Assembly: GCA_002841685.1 (NCBI GenBank)
Contig: PHAM01000024.1
Span: 1 to 26,804 of the forward strand
Length of the DNA stretch: 26,804 nt
DNA from: Elusimicrobia bacterium HGW-Elusimicrobia-2
GTDB lineage: Bacteria > CG03
Direction of reading: 5' to 3'
A program made the translations under genes and the position numbers. This document shows, piece by piece, positions 9,601-15,990 of this stretch (the first letter of the stretch is position 1; every line of letters begins with the position of its first letter). The notes below the pieces were generated by a model that was given only the letters and a program-made list of their open reading frames with translations, did not search any database and had not been told where the DNA came from.

Positions 9601-10735
9601 CGCAAAAATGATATTCAGGCATCCGAAAAAAGTCATCCCCCAGACTTTCAGCCTCCCCTACGGCGCTGAAATTAAATTTAATGACAGCAGAAAAGTGCGA
9701 AGGGGCGAGCTGATAGGCCAGTGGAATCCCAGGGAAATGCCTCTTATCGCGGTGCACTCCGGAACCATCCGCTGGAGAGACATAATTTCGGGCATCACAA
9801 TCAGGGAAGACAGGTCCAAAGAAACCGGACTTCTTGAACGCATAGTCATACCTTATCAGAGGAGTAAATACAGGCCGCAGCTGGAAGTTGTGGGAGATAA
9901 CGGCAAAAAAGATGTTTTCCCCCTTCCTCCCGACACGCACATCAGCGTCTCAAACAAAGACAAAGTTGTGGCGGGCGATATTGTGGCCAAGATCCCTCAG
10001 GAGATAACAAAGATCAAGGACATTACCGGCGGACTGCCGCGCGTGACCGAGCTTTTTGAGGCCCGCAGGCCGAAAAAGGCCGCTGTCATCACCGAGATTT
10101 CCGGGATTGTTGAGATCATGCAGTCGGAAAAAGGTGAGATGATGGTGAAGATCACTCCGTCCCGCGGAGGAGAAGCGAGGGAATATCTGATTCCGCACGG
10201 CAAACATCTTATTGTTTATAACGGCGATGAAGTGTCGGCTGGAGACCTGCTCACCGACGGAGCCATGGATCCCCATGACATCCTCAAGGTGCAGGGCGAG
10301 AAAGGCGTGCAGACCCATCTTCTTGACGAGGTTCAGGGCGTTTATCGACTGCAGGGCGTCAAGGTGAACGACAAGCACATAGAGATCATCGTGAAACAAA
10401 TGCTTTCCATGGTGCGCATTGTGGATCCCGGCGATACATCTTTTGTTCCGGGCGAGCAGGTTGGAAAATGGGAAGTGCGCGAGGCGAACGAAAAGCTTGC
10501 GCCTTCCAAGAAAAAGGCCTCCTTTGAATCCATTCTGCAGGGCATAACGAGAGCCGCCCTGAACAGCAAGTCGTTCATATCCGCGGCGTCGTTCCAGGAG
10601 ACCACAAGGGTACTCACCGAAGCCGCCATAAGAGGGGCCGAGGATAATTTTGAGGGCCTGAAAGAAAATATTATAGTGGGCAGGAAGATACCCGCCGGCA
10701 CGGGCCTGGCGGAAACGAAGAGGACCTTACAATGA
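6659..10735 (+). CDS. rpoC: DNA-directed RNA polymerase subunit beta'
   Basis: The 1358-aa beta' subunit is complete. An N-terminal zinc ribbon begins at about residue 67 (CQCGKYKF, then VCERCGVEV). The lid/rudder region has GKRGRFRQNLLGKRVDFSGR. The catalytic NADFDGDQMALH loop at about residues 457-468 carries the three Mg-binding aspartates. A second zinc site uses CQSPRGCCAKC at about residue 890. The trigger loop/bridge region is recognisable around GSRTQVRQL and GTQLTLRTFHIGG. It overlaps rpoB by 4 nt and, unusually, its own stop overlaps the start of rplU by 4 nt in place of an rpsL/rpsG junction. Confidence 0.99.
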   Translation: MKNKSKDNLDFTSFDSLKISLASPQMIKKWSYGEVKKGDTINYRTFKPERDGLFCEAIFGPTKDHECQCGKYKFRKYEGIVCERCGVEVTESEVRRHRLGHIDLAVPVSHVWFLRKTPSRVGVLLGMKITDLEKVIYYANYIVTDPGATPLKLKQLLSIDDHARLRKLYGLRFKAGIGASAIRKLLKEMNVEKRMEELRAKLKTEKSSVGISRMDKHLKIVESFFYSGNKPDSMILTALPVMPPGLRPLVPLESGRFASSDLNDLYRRIINRNNRLKHIKELRAPEVVVNNEKRLLQEAVDALIENGIRGKTVVSASGRALKSLADITKGKRGRFRQNLLGKRVDFSGRAVIVVGPQLHIDQVGVPKYMAVELFKPFIIRELRKQGLASHIKDANRVIREQPGLVFDLLEKIMKMYPIMINRAPTLHRLSIQAFYPVLVEGNAVQLHPLVCSPFNADFDGDQMALHLPLTPEARMEVMTRLMSTKNFFSPANGNMLDTPSQDMVLGIAYLTKMKPGEVGEGKIFKDADEAIRAFRFNVVGLHAKIKVAGLNEISEKDKDGKILKPSEWKDYTTPGRIIFNDIIPAGIDKINMEMTKSKIHELIMIIHIKANNYVLAQFLDRIKRLGFHYATVSGSSILVESLIQCGAKDRIINESKEKVLRFDKSYQAGIMSKQERYNRIISLWQDTSDTLADMVFEDMAKQELKPYKVGEPRFNSLYIMASSGARGSRTQVRQLVAMRGLMAKPQKRVTGEIGEVVETPIVSNFREGMTVPEYFISTHGGRKGLSDTALKTAEAGYLSRKLVDVGQDVVVCMDDCQSVNGITVSALMEGQNVVESLSERIVGRVVIDNIVNPITDEVLIKEGELVSEADAKKIEDAGFVSVKIRSVLTCQSPRGCCAKCYGRDLSTGRMVRLGGTVGVIAAQSVGEPGTQLTLRTFHIGGIAGRIMDTSELRAMSDGKVEFEHLQTIKNKEGVLVVISKNAKMIFRHPKKVIPQTFSLPYGAEIKFNDSRKVRRGELIGQWNPREMPLIAVHSGTIRWRDIISGITIREDRSKETGLLERIVIPYQRSKYRPQLEVVGDNGKKDVFPLPPDTHISVSNKDKVVAGDIVAKIPQEITKIKDITGGLPRVTELFEARRPKKAAVITEISGIVEIMQSEKGEMMVKITPSRGGEAREYLIPHGKHLIVYNGDEVSAGDLLTDGAMDPHDILKVQGEKGVQTHLLDEVQGVYRLQGVKVNDKHIEIIVKQMLSMVRIVDPGDTSFVPGEQVGKWEVREANEKLAPSKKKASFESILQGITRAALNSKSFISAASFQETTRVLTEAAIRGAEDNFEGLKENIIVGRKIPAGTGLAETKRTLQ

Positions 10736-11049
10736 GCGATATAAAAGATTACGCGGTCATAGAGGGCTGCGGCAAACAGTATTTTGTGAGCGTTGGAGAC
10801 AAGGTTGAGCTCGACAACGAGGGGCTTGAGAGCATGGATAAGGTTCTTCTGGTGAAAACAGGGGACAAAGTCCTCATAGGCGAACCCGTGCTCTCCGGAG
10901 CGAAAGTCGGCCTTAAATTCATCGGAGCGCAAAAAGCTCCGAAGGTCATTTCGTTCAAAAAAAAGCGCCGCAAAGGCTACCGCCGCAAAATAGGCCACCG
11001 CCAGCAGTACTTCGTCTACGAAGTAAAAGACATCAAGACCGCCGCCTGA
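10732..11049 (+). CDS. rplU: 50S ribosomal protein L21
   Basis: The 105-aa protein has the L21 layout. An N-terminal beta barrel includes YAVIEGCGKQYFVSVGDKVE with the conserved G-K-Q-Y. The basic C-terminal tail has the FKKKRRKGYRRKIGHRQQY signature (family pattern K-R-R-K-x-Y-R-R-x-x-G-H-R-Q). Its ATG overlaps the rpoC stop, so it is translationally coupled to RNA polymerase. In most bacteria rplU forms an operon only with rpmA and obg, so its physical attachment to rpoC is notable. A promoter lies between it and rpmA. Confidence 0.97.
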   Translation: MSDIKDYAVIEGCGKQYFVSVGDKVELDNEGLESMDKVLLVKTGDKVLIGEPVLSGAKVGLKFIGAQKAPKVISFKKKRRKGYRRKIGHRQQYFVYEVKDIKTAA

Positions 11050-11073
11050 CATCGCCCCGCCATCGGGACGCTT

Positions 11074-11100
11074 TTGTTATCAGGATTTCTTTGCTATAAT
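11074..11100 (+). promoter_or_regulatory. Extended -10 promoter for rpmA-obg-proB
   Basis: A perfect TATAAT (11095-11100) is preceded by TG one base upstream (TGCTATAAT), the extended -10 signature. The -35 is weak: TTGTTA at 11074 with a 15-nt spacer, or TTTTGT with 17 nt. The start is predicted near 11107, giving a short leader with a GGAGG ribosome site before rpmA. Just upstream, CCCG-CCAT-CGGG followed by a few T residues (11056-11076) may be a weak terminator after rplU. Confidence 0.6.
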
Positions 11101-11133
11101 AATCCGAAAATTAAATAAACGGAGGCTATAAAA

Positions 11134-11379
11134 ATGGCACATAAAAAAGGACAGGGTTCATCGTCGAATGGAAGAGACTCGGAAGGCCGCAGGCTCGGTG
11201 TTAAGGTATCGGGCGGACAGACCGTGAAGGGCGGCGGCATAATACTCCGCCAGCGCGGGACAAAAGTTATTCCGGGCATTAACGCGGGGATAGGGCGGGA
11301 CGACAGCATTTTCGCGAAAATCGCGGGCACAGTCAAATTCCACAGCAGGGCCGGCAAAAAAATAGTTTCTGTGGAATAA
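11134..11379 (+). CDS. rpmA: 50S ribosomal protein L27
   Basis: The 81-aa L27 begins [20 protein letters not shown], close to the family pattern MAHKKGxGSSxNGRDSxxKR. It therefore starts directly at the mature-type N-terminus, without the cleaved leader peptide found in Firmicutes. The [22 protein letters not shown] core is typical. L27 reaches the peptidyl-transferase centre. A strong GGAGG ribosome site precedes the ATG. The next gene, obg, starts 9 nt after its stop. Confidence 0.97.
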   Translation: MAHKKGQGSSSNGRDSEGRRLGVKVSGGQTVKGGGIILRQRGTKVIPGINAGIGRDDSIFAKIAGTVKFHSRAGKKIVSVE

Positions 11380-11388
11380 CCCAGCCTT

Positions 11389-12363
11389 TTGAAATCGCAT
11401 TTCGCCGATAGGGCTAAAATCACGGTTAAAGCCGGCGACGGCGGCAGCGGCTGTGTTTCGTTCAGAAGAGAAAAATTCATACCGAAAGGCGGCCCCGACG
11501 GCGGCGACGGCGGCAACGGCGGCAGCGTCATTCTCGAGGCCTCGCCTCATCTTGTCACACTTTACGATTTCAAACTTCGTCCCTACTACAAAGCCGAAAA
11601 CGGCATGGGCGGTGAAGGCAGCAGAAAAATGGGAAAGGACGGGGAAACACTCAGGATAAAAGTGCCCTGCGGCACCGAGGTTTACAGAGATGGCAATCTC
11701 ATAGCCGATCTTGTTTTCGAGGGAGACAGTGTCACGGCGGCGCGGGGCGGTCATGGCGGCCGCGGAAATGATTTTTTTAAAAGCGCCGTGAACAGAACTC
11801 CCCGCCGTTTTGAAAAAGGAACCCTCGGAGAAGGGGGAGAACTGCTCCTTAAACTCAAACTCATAGCGGATGTGGGGCTGGTTGGTTTTCCCAACGCCGG
11901 CAAGTCCACTCTTCTGGGGCGTATCTCAAACGCGCATCCGCGCGTGGCGGCGTATCCTTTCACCACGCTCAAACCCAATCTCGGCGTGGTGGAGACCCCG
12001 ACGGGAAAGATCAGTTTTGCCGATCTGCCGGGTATCGTTGAAGGGGCTCACGCGGGCAAGGGCCTGGGGTTTGAATTCCTCGCTCACATTGAAAGGGTCA
12101 AGATCCTTCTTTTTGTCCTGGATGTGAACGGCTTCAGCTCACCGGGCGATCCTTACGCCGATTTTAAAATCCTGCTGGATGAGATAAAACAATATAATCC
12201 TTTTCTGCTGGAAAAACCTTTTGTGATAGCCGTGAATAAAATAGATACCTGCGGCGACACGGGCGCGTATACTGATTTCAGCGGAAAGCATTTCGGGATC
12301 TCCGCGCTCGAAGGAACGGGCGTCAAAGGCCTTATAGAACACATAAGAGAGGTGTTATGTTGA
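11389..12363 (+). CDS. obg: GTPase Obg (CgtA), ribosome assembly
   Basis: The 324-aa protein has the glycine-rich Obg fold (FADRAKITVKAGDGGSGCVS through GGPDGGDGGNGG) at residues about 5-155. A GTPase domain follows with G1 GFPNAGKST at about 166-174, the YPFTTLKPNLG switch I, DLPGIVEGA as G3, NKID as G4, and a G5 ISALEG near the C-terminus. It acts in late 50S assembly. The C-terminal OCT domain of Bacillus-type Obg is absent. The start is TTG: an in-frame stop (the rpmA TAA) lies four codons upstream, and no ATG occurs before the conserved FADRAKI segment. It overlaps proB by 7 nt. Confidence 0.96.
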   Translation: MKSHFADRAKITVKAGDGGSGCVSFRREKFIPKGGPDGGDGGNGGSVILEASPHLVTLYDFKLRPYYKAENGMGGEGSRKMGKDGETLRIKVPCGTEVYRDGNLIADLVFEGDSVTAARGGHGGRGNDFFKSAVNRTPRRFEKGTLGEGGELLLKLKLIADVGLVGFPNAGKSTLLGRISNAHPRVAAYPFTTLKPNLGVVETPTGKISFADLPGIVEGAHAGKGLGFEFLAHIERVKILLFVLDVNGFSSPGDPYADFKILLDEIKQYNPFLLEKPFVIAVNKIDTCGDTGAYTDFSGKHFGISALEGTGVKGLIEHIREVLC

Positions 12364-13466
12364 ACAAAGAGAAATCCGCCTGCGGCGGAAAAAGAGCTGT
12401 TGTGAAACTGGGCACGGGTTTGTTGAGCGATAACGGCGGGATCAGCGCCTCTGTCATAAGCGCAGTCTGCGGGGAAATAGCGTTTCTTAAAAAGAAGGGT
12501 TTTCAAATCCTTGTTGTTTCCTCCGGCGCCGTCGGATGCGGGATGATAAAGCTCGGCCGGAAGCGGCCTGCGGATATCTCCGGTGCGCAGATGCTGGCTT
12601 CCGTCGGACAGCCTTTGCTGATGGATATGTGGATGAAAGCGCTTTCAAAAAAAGGCCTCACCGCCGCTCAGGTACTATGTTCTGCGGATGATTTCTCCGA
12701 CAGAAAAAAGTATCTGAATCTCAGAAGGGCGCTTCTGAAAATCCTTGAAGAGGGCATTGTGCCCGTGATAAACGAAAACGATTCGGTAACCGTTGACGAA
12801 CTTAAATTCGGCGACAATGACAGGTTGTCGGCTCTGGCCGCAAGTCACATAGAGGCGCGCGACCTTGTGATCCTCACAAATGTTGAAGGGCTTTATGTTG
12901 ACGGTAAACTTGTGAGCGAATTAAAAAATATAGATGACGCGGTTTTAAGGAGCGTTGGCTCCGCCTCTGAGTTCGGCACCGGGGGCATGAAGAGCAAGCT
13001 CCTTGCCGCAAAGATAACGCGGCTTTCCGGATGCCGTTTGACGATAGCTTCGGGGAAAAAGCGCGGGGTGCTCAGAAAAATCCTCTTTGACGGGGAAAAT
13101 CCCGGCACGATTATTCTTCCTTCGGGAAAGATCAGGAACCGCAAGAGATGGATAGCTTTCGCCAGTGCCTGCCGCTCGTCTATAAGTGTTGACGCCGGCG
13201 CGTATAAAGCGATAGTGAAAAACGGCAGGAGCCTGCTCGCCGCCGGCATCACGGGAACCGAAGGTCAGTTCGCTGAAGGCGACACGGTGAATATTGTTCA
13301 CGGGAAGAAAGTTTTCGCCCGGGGTATCGTGAATTATTCGGATTCCGAGGTGAGGAAGATACAGGGCTGCCAGAGCCGCCTCATCAGCAAACTGCTCGCG
13401 CGTGAAACCTGTCCGGAAGTCATCAACAGAGATAATCTCGTTCTCACTGACAAATGCGATTTATAA
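12357..13466 (+). CDS. proB: Glutamate 5-kinase
   Basis: The 369-aa protein has the amino-acid kinase domain first: AVVKLGTGLL, VVSSGAVGCGM, the VPVINENDSV and FGDNDRLSALAASHI motifs, and LTNVEGLY. A C-terminal PUA domain follows from about residue 280 (SISVDAGAYKAIVKNGRSLLAAGITG). It phosphorylates glutamate in the first step of proline synthesis. The ATG lies inside the end of obg with a GAGAGG ribosome site. The obg-proB order is widespread, but proA, the usual next gene, does not follow. Instead there is an intergenic palindromic element and then the sphingolipid genes. Confidence 0.96.
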   Translation: MLNKEKSACGGKRAVVKLGTGLLSDNGGISASVISAVCGEIAFLKKKGFQILVVSSGAVGCGMIKLGRKRPADISGAQMLASVGQPLLMDMWMKALSKKGLTAAQVLCSADDFSDRKKYLNLRRALLKILEEGIVPVINENDSVTVDELKFGDNDRLSALAASHIEARDLVILTNVEGLYVDGKLVSELKNIDDAVLRSVGSASEFGTGGMKSKLLAAKITRLSGCRLTIASGKKRGVLRKILFDGENPGTIILPSGKIRNRKRWIAFASACRSSISVDAGAYKAIVKNGRSLLAAGITGTEGQFAEGDTVNIVHGKKVFARGIVNYSDSEVRKIQGCQSRLISKLLARETCPEVINRDNLVLTDKCDL

Positions 13467-13477
13467 GTGCGTGTCGA

Positions 13478-13594
13478 CCGCCGCGTGGATGCCGCGTCAA
13501 GGGACGCTCACGTATGCGGTTCGCTCTCAATTCGCTTCGGGAAGCTGGTAAAGCCCTCGCTCATAGAGCCTTGACGGACATCCCGCGCGGCGGG
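13478..13594 (+). repeat. Palindromic intergenic element A
   Basis: This fills most of the proB-cerR gap. Outer arms of about 25 nt pair with few interruptions: 13478-13502 (beginning CCGCCGCG, ending CGTCAAGG) and 13569-13594 (beginning CCTTGACG, ending CGGCGGG). Three nt inside lies a core (13506-13565) that recurs inverted at 17106-17166. It has GCTCACGTATGCGGTTCGCT identical over 20 nt, CAATTCGCT identical, a variable middle of 18 nt that can fold (GGG/CCC, GCT/AGC), and CCTCGCTCATA identical. No protein-coding signal was seen. Confidence 0.65.
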
Positions 13595-13605
13595 TTGTGG
13601 CCTCA

Positions 13606-14553
13606 ATGAAAATATTTTTAACGGGCGCCACGGGCTTTATAGGAAAAAATCTCGTCGAGCATCTGAAAGGACATGAGCTTTTCTGCCTTGTCAGGAGCCG
13701 GGAAAAATTTGAGAGCATAAAGGGTGAAAATGTTTTTCCGGTTTACGGTGATATACGGGAAGATCTCCCGGACCTGCCCGAAGCCGAGGTCATAATACAT
13801 AACGCCGCCGTGGTGCGGGCTCCTTCAAAAACATATTATGAGGTGAATACGGCGGGCACCTCGGCTCTGCTCAATAAGGCGAAGAAAATAAAAACGCTGA
13901 AAAAATTCATATTTATTTCGTCCCAGGCGGTGTCAGGGCCTGCCGGATTGAGCCGGCCGGCGGAAGAAAGCGACGAGCCCCGCCCCGTGTCGGACTACGG
14001 GAAAAGCAAGGCCCTCGCCGAGAAACTGGTCAGGGAATCCTCGCTGCCCTATCTCATCTTACGCCCTGCGGCTGTTTACGGTCCTGGAGACAGGGACCTT
14101 TTTGTCACTTTCCAAATGGTGAAGAATGGGCTGGCTTTTCTGCCGTCGGGCGAAAGGTTCCTTAATTTTATCAATGTGAAGGACGTTTGTGCGGGAATAG
14201 AGAAAGCCCTTTTTTCTACATGCGTGAACGACACTTTTTTTCTCGCTCACCCGGAGCCGCAAACGCAGGAAAGTTTCGTCGGGGCTATTGCCGCGGCGGC
14301 GGATAAAAAATGCCGCCTCCTGCGCGTGCCTTCTCCTTTTCTGAAACTGGCGGGGGCGTTTTTTGCAGTGACCGGATTTTTCACCCGCAAAACCGCTCTT
14401 CTCAATCCGCAGAAGGTGAAGGAGCTTCTCGCGGGACACTGGATTGTTAATACCGAGCGCATGCTCAGGGGGCTGGATTTTCATCCCGCCTATGATCTGA
14501 AGAGAGGCGCCGCCCTTACAATGAAATGGTATGAGGATCAGGGCTGGCTTTAA
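13606..14553 (+). CDS. NAD-dependent epimerase/dehydratase, CerR-like ceramide reductase candidate
   Basis: This is a 315-aa extended short-chain dehydrogenase. The Rossmann motif GATGFIG sits near the N-terminus. The IIHNAAVVRA strand and a YGKSK catalytic motif (Y131, K135) follow, then LRPAAVYGPGD and a substrate-domain FLNFINVKDVC. It directly precedes spt and the BcerS-like gene. In Caulobacter an SDR of this class (CerR) reduces the keto group after N-acylation, so I infer that role. A sugar-nucleotide epimerase/reductase is the alternative from sequence alone. ATG 13606 gives MKIFLTGATGFIG. An in-frame GTG at 13597 is possible. No clear ribosome site is visible. Confidence 0.7.
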   Translation: MKIFLTGATGFIGKNLVEHLKGHELFCLVRSREKFESIKGENVFPVYGDIREDLPDLPEAEVIIHNAAVVRAPSKTYYEVNTAGTSALLNKAKKIKTLKKFIFISSQAVSGPAGLSRPAEESDEPRPVSDYGKSKALAEKLVRESSLPYLILRPAAVYGPGDRDLFVTFQMVKNGLAFLPSGERFLNFINVKDVCAGIEKALFSTCVNDTFFLAHPEPQTQESFVGAIAAAADKKCRLLRVPSPFLKLAGAFFAVTGFFTRKTALLNPQKVKELLAGHWIVNTERMLRGLDFHPAYDLKRGAALTMKWYEDQGWL

Positions 14554-14565
14554 TTCAAGCTTCGC

Positions 14566-14579
14566 TCCGCCGCGGCGGA
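14566..14579. repeat. 14-nt perfect palindrome TCCGCCGCGGCGGA
   Basis: A self-complementary GC-rich site lies in the 135-nt gap between the cerR-like gene and spt. It lacks a T-tract, so it is not a convincing terminator. It could be an operator or part of a dispersed repeat. Confidence 0.45.
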
Positions 14580-14616
14580 CGCAACACTGCAATTATGCCT
14601 GGCCTTATGTATTGTC

Positions 14617-14645
14617 TTGACGGAAAAATTTGTTTATTGTTTAAT
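14617..14645 (+). promoter_or_regulatory. Sigma70-type promoter for spt
   Basis: TTGACG (14617-14622, five of six), an exact 17-nt spacer and TTTAAT (14640-14645, five of six) form one of the best promoters in the window. The predicted start near 14652 gives a leader of about 37 nt containing a strong GGAGGAGG ribosome site (14676-14683) 5 nt before the spt ATG. So spt and the downstream acyltransferase can be transcribed independently of the cerR-like gene. Confidence 0.7.
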
Positions 14646-14688
14646 TTACATAGAAGCCGTGACATAGCAACTGCCGGAGGAGGTATAA

Positions 14689-15990
14689 ATGGAACTTTTT
14701 GATAAGGTTAAAAATTTCACCATAGCCCGCGAGGTGCAGAAGGCCGGGCTTTATCCCTATTTCCACACTGTGGAATCCGGGCAGAACGCCGTGGTGACAT
14801 GCGAGGGCCGCCGCATGATAATGATGGGCTCAAACAGTTACCTCGGCCTCGCCACCGACCAGAGGCTGAAAAATGCCGCCATAATGGCAACCCAGAAATA
14901 CGGCACGGGATGTGTGGGGAGCCGCTTTCTCAACGGCACGCTTGATATACATGAACAGTTAGAAAAAGATCTTGCCGAATATATAGGCAAACCCGCGGTC
15001 ATTGTCTTCACCACCGGCATGCAGGTGAATCTCGGTGTGATATCAGCTCTGGTGGGAAAAAAAGATTACATAATAGCCGATAAATTCGATCACGCCTCAA
15101 TTCTCGACGGCTGCCGTTTGTCCGCGGGCATGCTTGTGAGATTTAAGCATAACGATATAGATGATTTTGAGCATGTGTTGAAGAGTCTTCCGGAAGACGC
15201 CGGAAAACTTGTTGTAGTTGACGGCGTTTTTTCCATGGAAGGCGATGTCGCTCCGCTTGATAAACTGGTGCCCATCGCGAAAAAGTACGGCGCCAGGTTC
15301 ATGGTTGACGACGCTCACGGCGTGGGCGTTCTCGGACGATGCGGCCGCGGCACCTGTGACCATTTTGGTTTGACCGACGAGGTGGACCTCATCATGGGGA
15401 CATTCTCAAAATCTTTCGCATCCACCGGCGGTTTCATAGCGGGGGATGAGGATGTCATCCATTACATAAAGCATCACGCCCGGGCTCTGATTTTTTCCGC
15501 CGCGCCCTCTCCGGCCAATGTGGCGTCGGTTATCAAAGCTCTTGAAATAGTCAAAAAGGACAAGAAAAGAATAGCGCGTCTGTTGAAGGTGTCCGAATAT
15601 ATGAGAGATAAACTGAAAAGCATAGGTTTCGACACCGGCTCGACGACAACGCCGATCATTCCTGTCGGTATAGGTGATGACATGACGGCTTTCAAGATGT
15701 GGAAGAGACTTTTTGACAAGGGCGTTTTTGTCACGCCCGTGGTCGCGCCCGCCGTGCCTCCGGGCCGCGCGCTTATAAGGGTGAGTATGATGGCTTCTCA
15801 CACGAAAAAACATGTTGATGAAGCCTGCGCGGCTTTTAAAGAGGTGGGGGAAGAACTCGGGATAATTCAGAAAGGAAGTGGCGAAAAAGTGACTCCGAAA
15901 CCGCAACGTATGACAAAAATGTGGAATGCCCTCAATGGCTGGATGAAAAATCTATGGAACTGGCGCAGGTCAAAACGCCCGATGAATTAA
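14689..15990 (+). CDS. spt: Serine palmitoyltransferase (PLP-dependent alpha-oxoamine synthase)
   Basis: The 433-aa fold-type I PLP enzyme condenses serine with a long-chain acyl thioester to 3-ketosphinganine. The N-terminal YPYFHTVESGQNAVV and MGSNSYLGL segments, GTGCVGSRFLNGTLDIHEQL, DHASILDGCRLS (stacking His135), VDDAHGVG (Asp207/208, His210) and GTFSKSFASTGGF (PLP Lys241) follow bacterial SPT. The GTFSKS(F/L)AS form separates it from KBL and AONS, which have a glycine-rich lysine loop. SPTs of Bacteroidetes share the same blocks. Promoter and ribosome site are strong. About 40 C-terminal residues (from roughly 390, ending in a Trp/Arg-rich tail) extend past the usual SPT end and overlap the next gene. 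Confidence 0.88.
   Translation: MELFDKVKNFTIAREVQKAGLYPYFHTVESGQNAVVTCEGRRMIMMGSNSYLGLATDQRLKNAAIMATQKYGTGCVGSRFLNGTLDIHEQLEKDLAEYIGKPAVIVFTTGMQVNLGVISALVGKKDYIIADKFDHASILDGCRLSAGMLVRFKHNDIDDFEHVLKSLPEDAGKLVVVDGVFSMEGDVAPLDKLVPIAKKYGARFMVDDAHGVGVLGRCGRGTCDHFGLTDEVDLIMGTFSKSFASTGGFIAGDEDVIHYIKHHARALIFSAAPSPANVASVIKALEIVKKDKKRIARLLKVSEYMRDKLKSIGFDTGSTTTPIIPVGIGDDMTAFKMWKRLFDKGVFVTPVVAPAVPPGRALIRVSMMASHTKKHVDEACAAFKEVGEELGIIQKGSGEKVTPKPQRMTKMWNALNGWMKNLWNWRRSKRPMN

Noticed and set aside
13506-13565. Group II intron domain V or integron attC site in elements A and B
   Set aside because: The core superficially recalls intron-like CGTATGCGGT text, but there is no AGC/GAAA-tetraloop domain V, no intron ORF, and no RYYYAAC/GTTRRRY attC core sites.
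14566-14579. Intrinsic terminator after the cerR-like gene
   Set aside because: It is a palindrome with no loop and no T-tract downstream.
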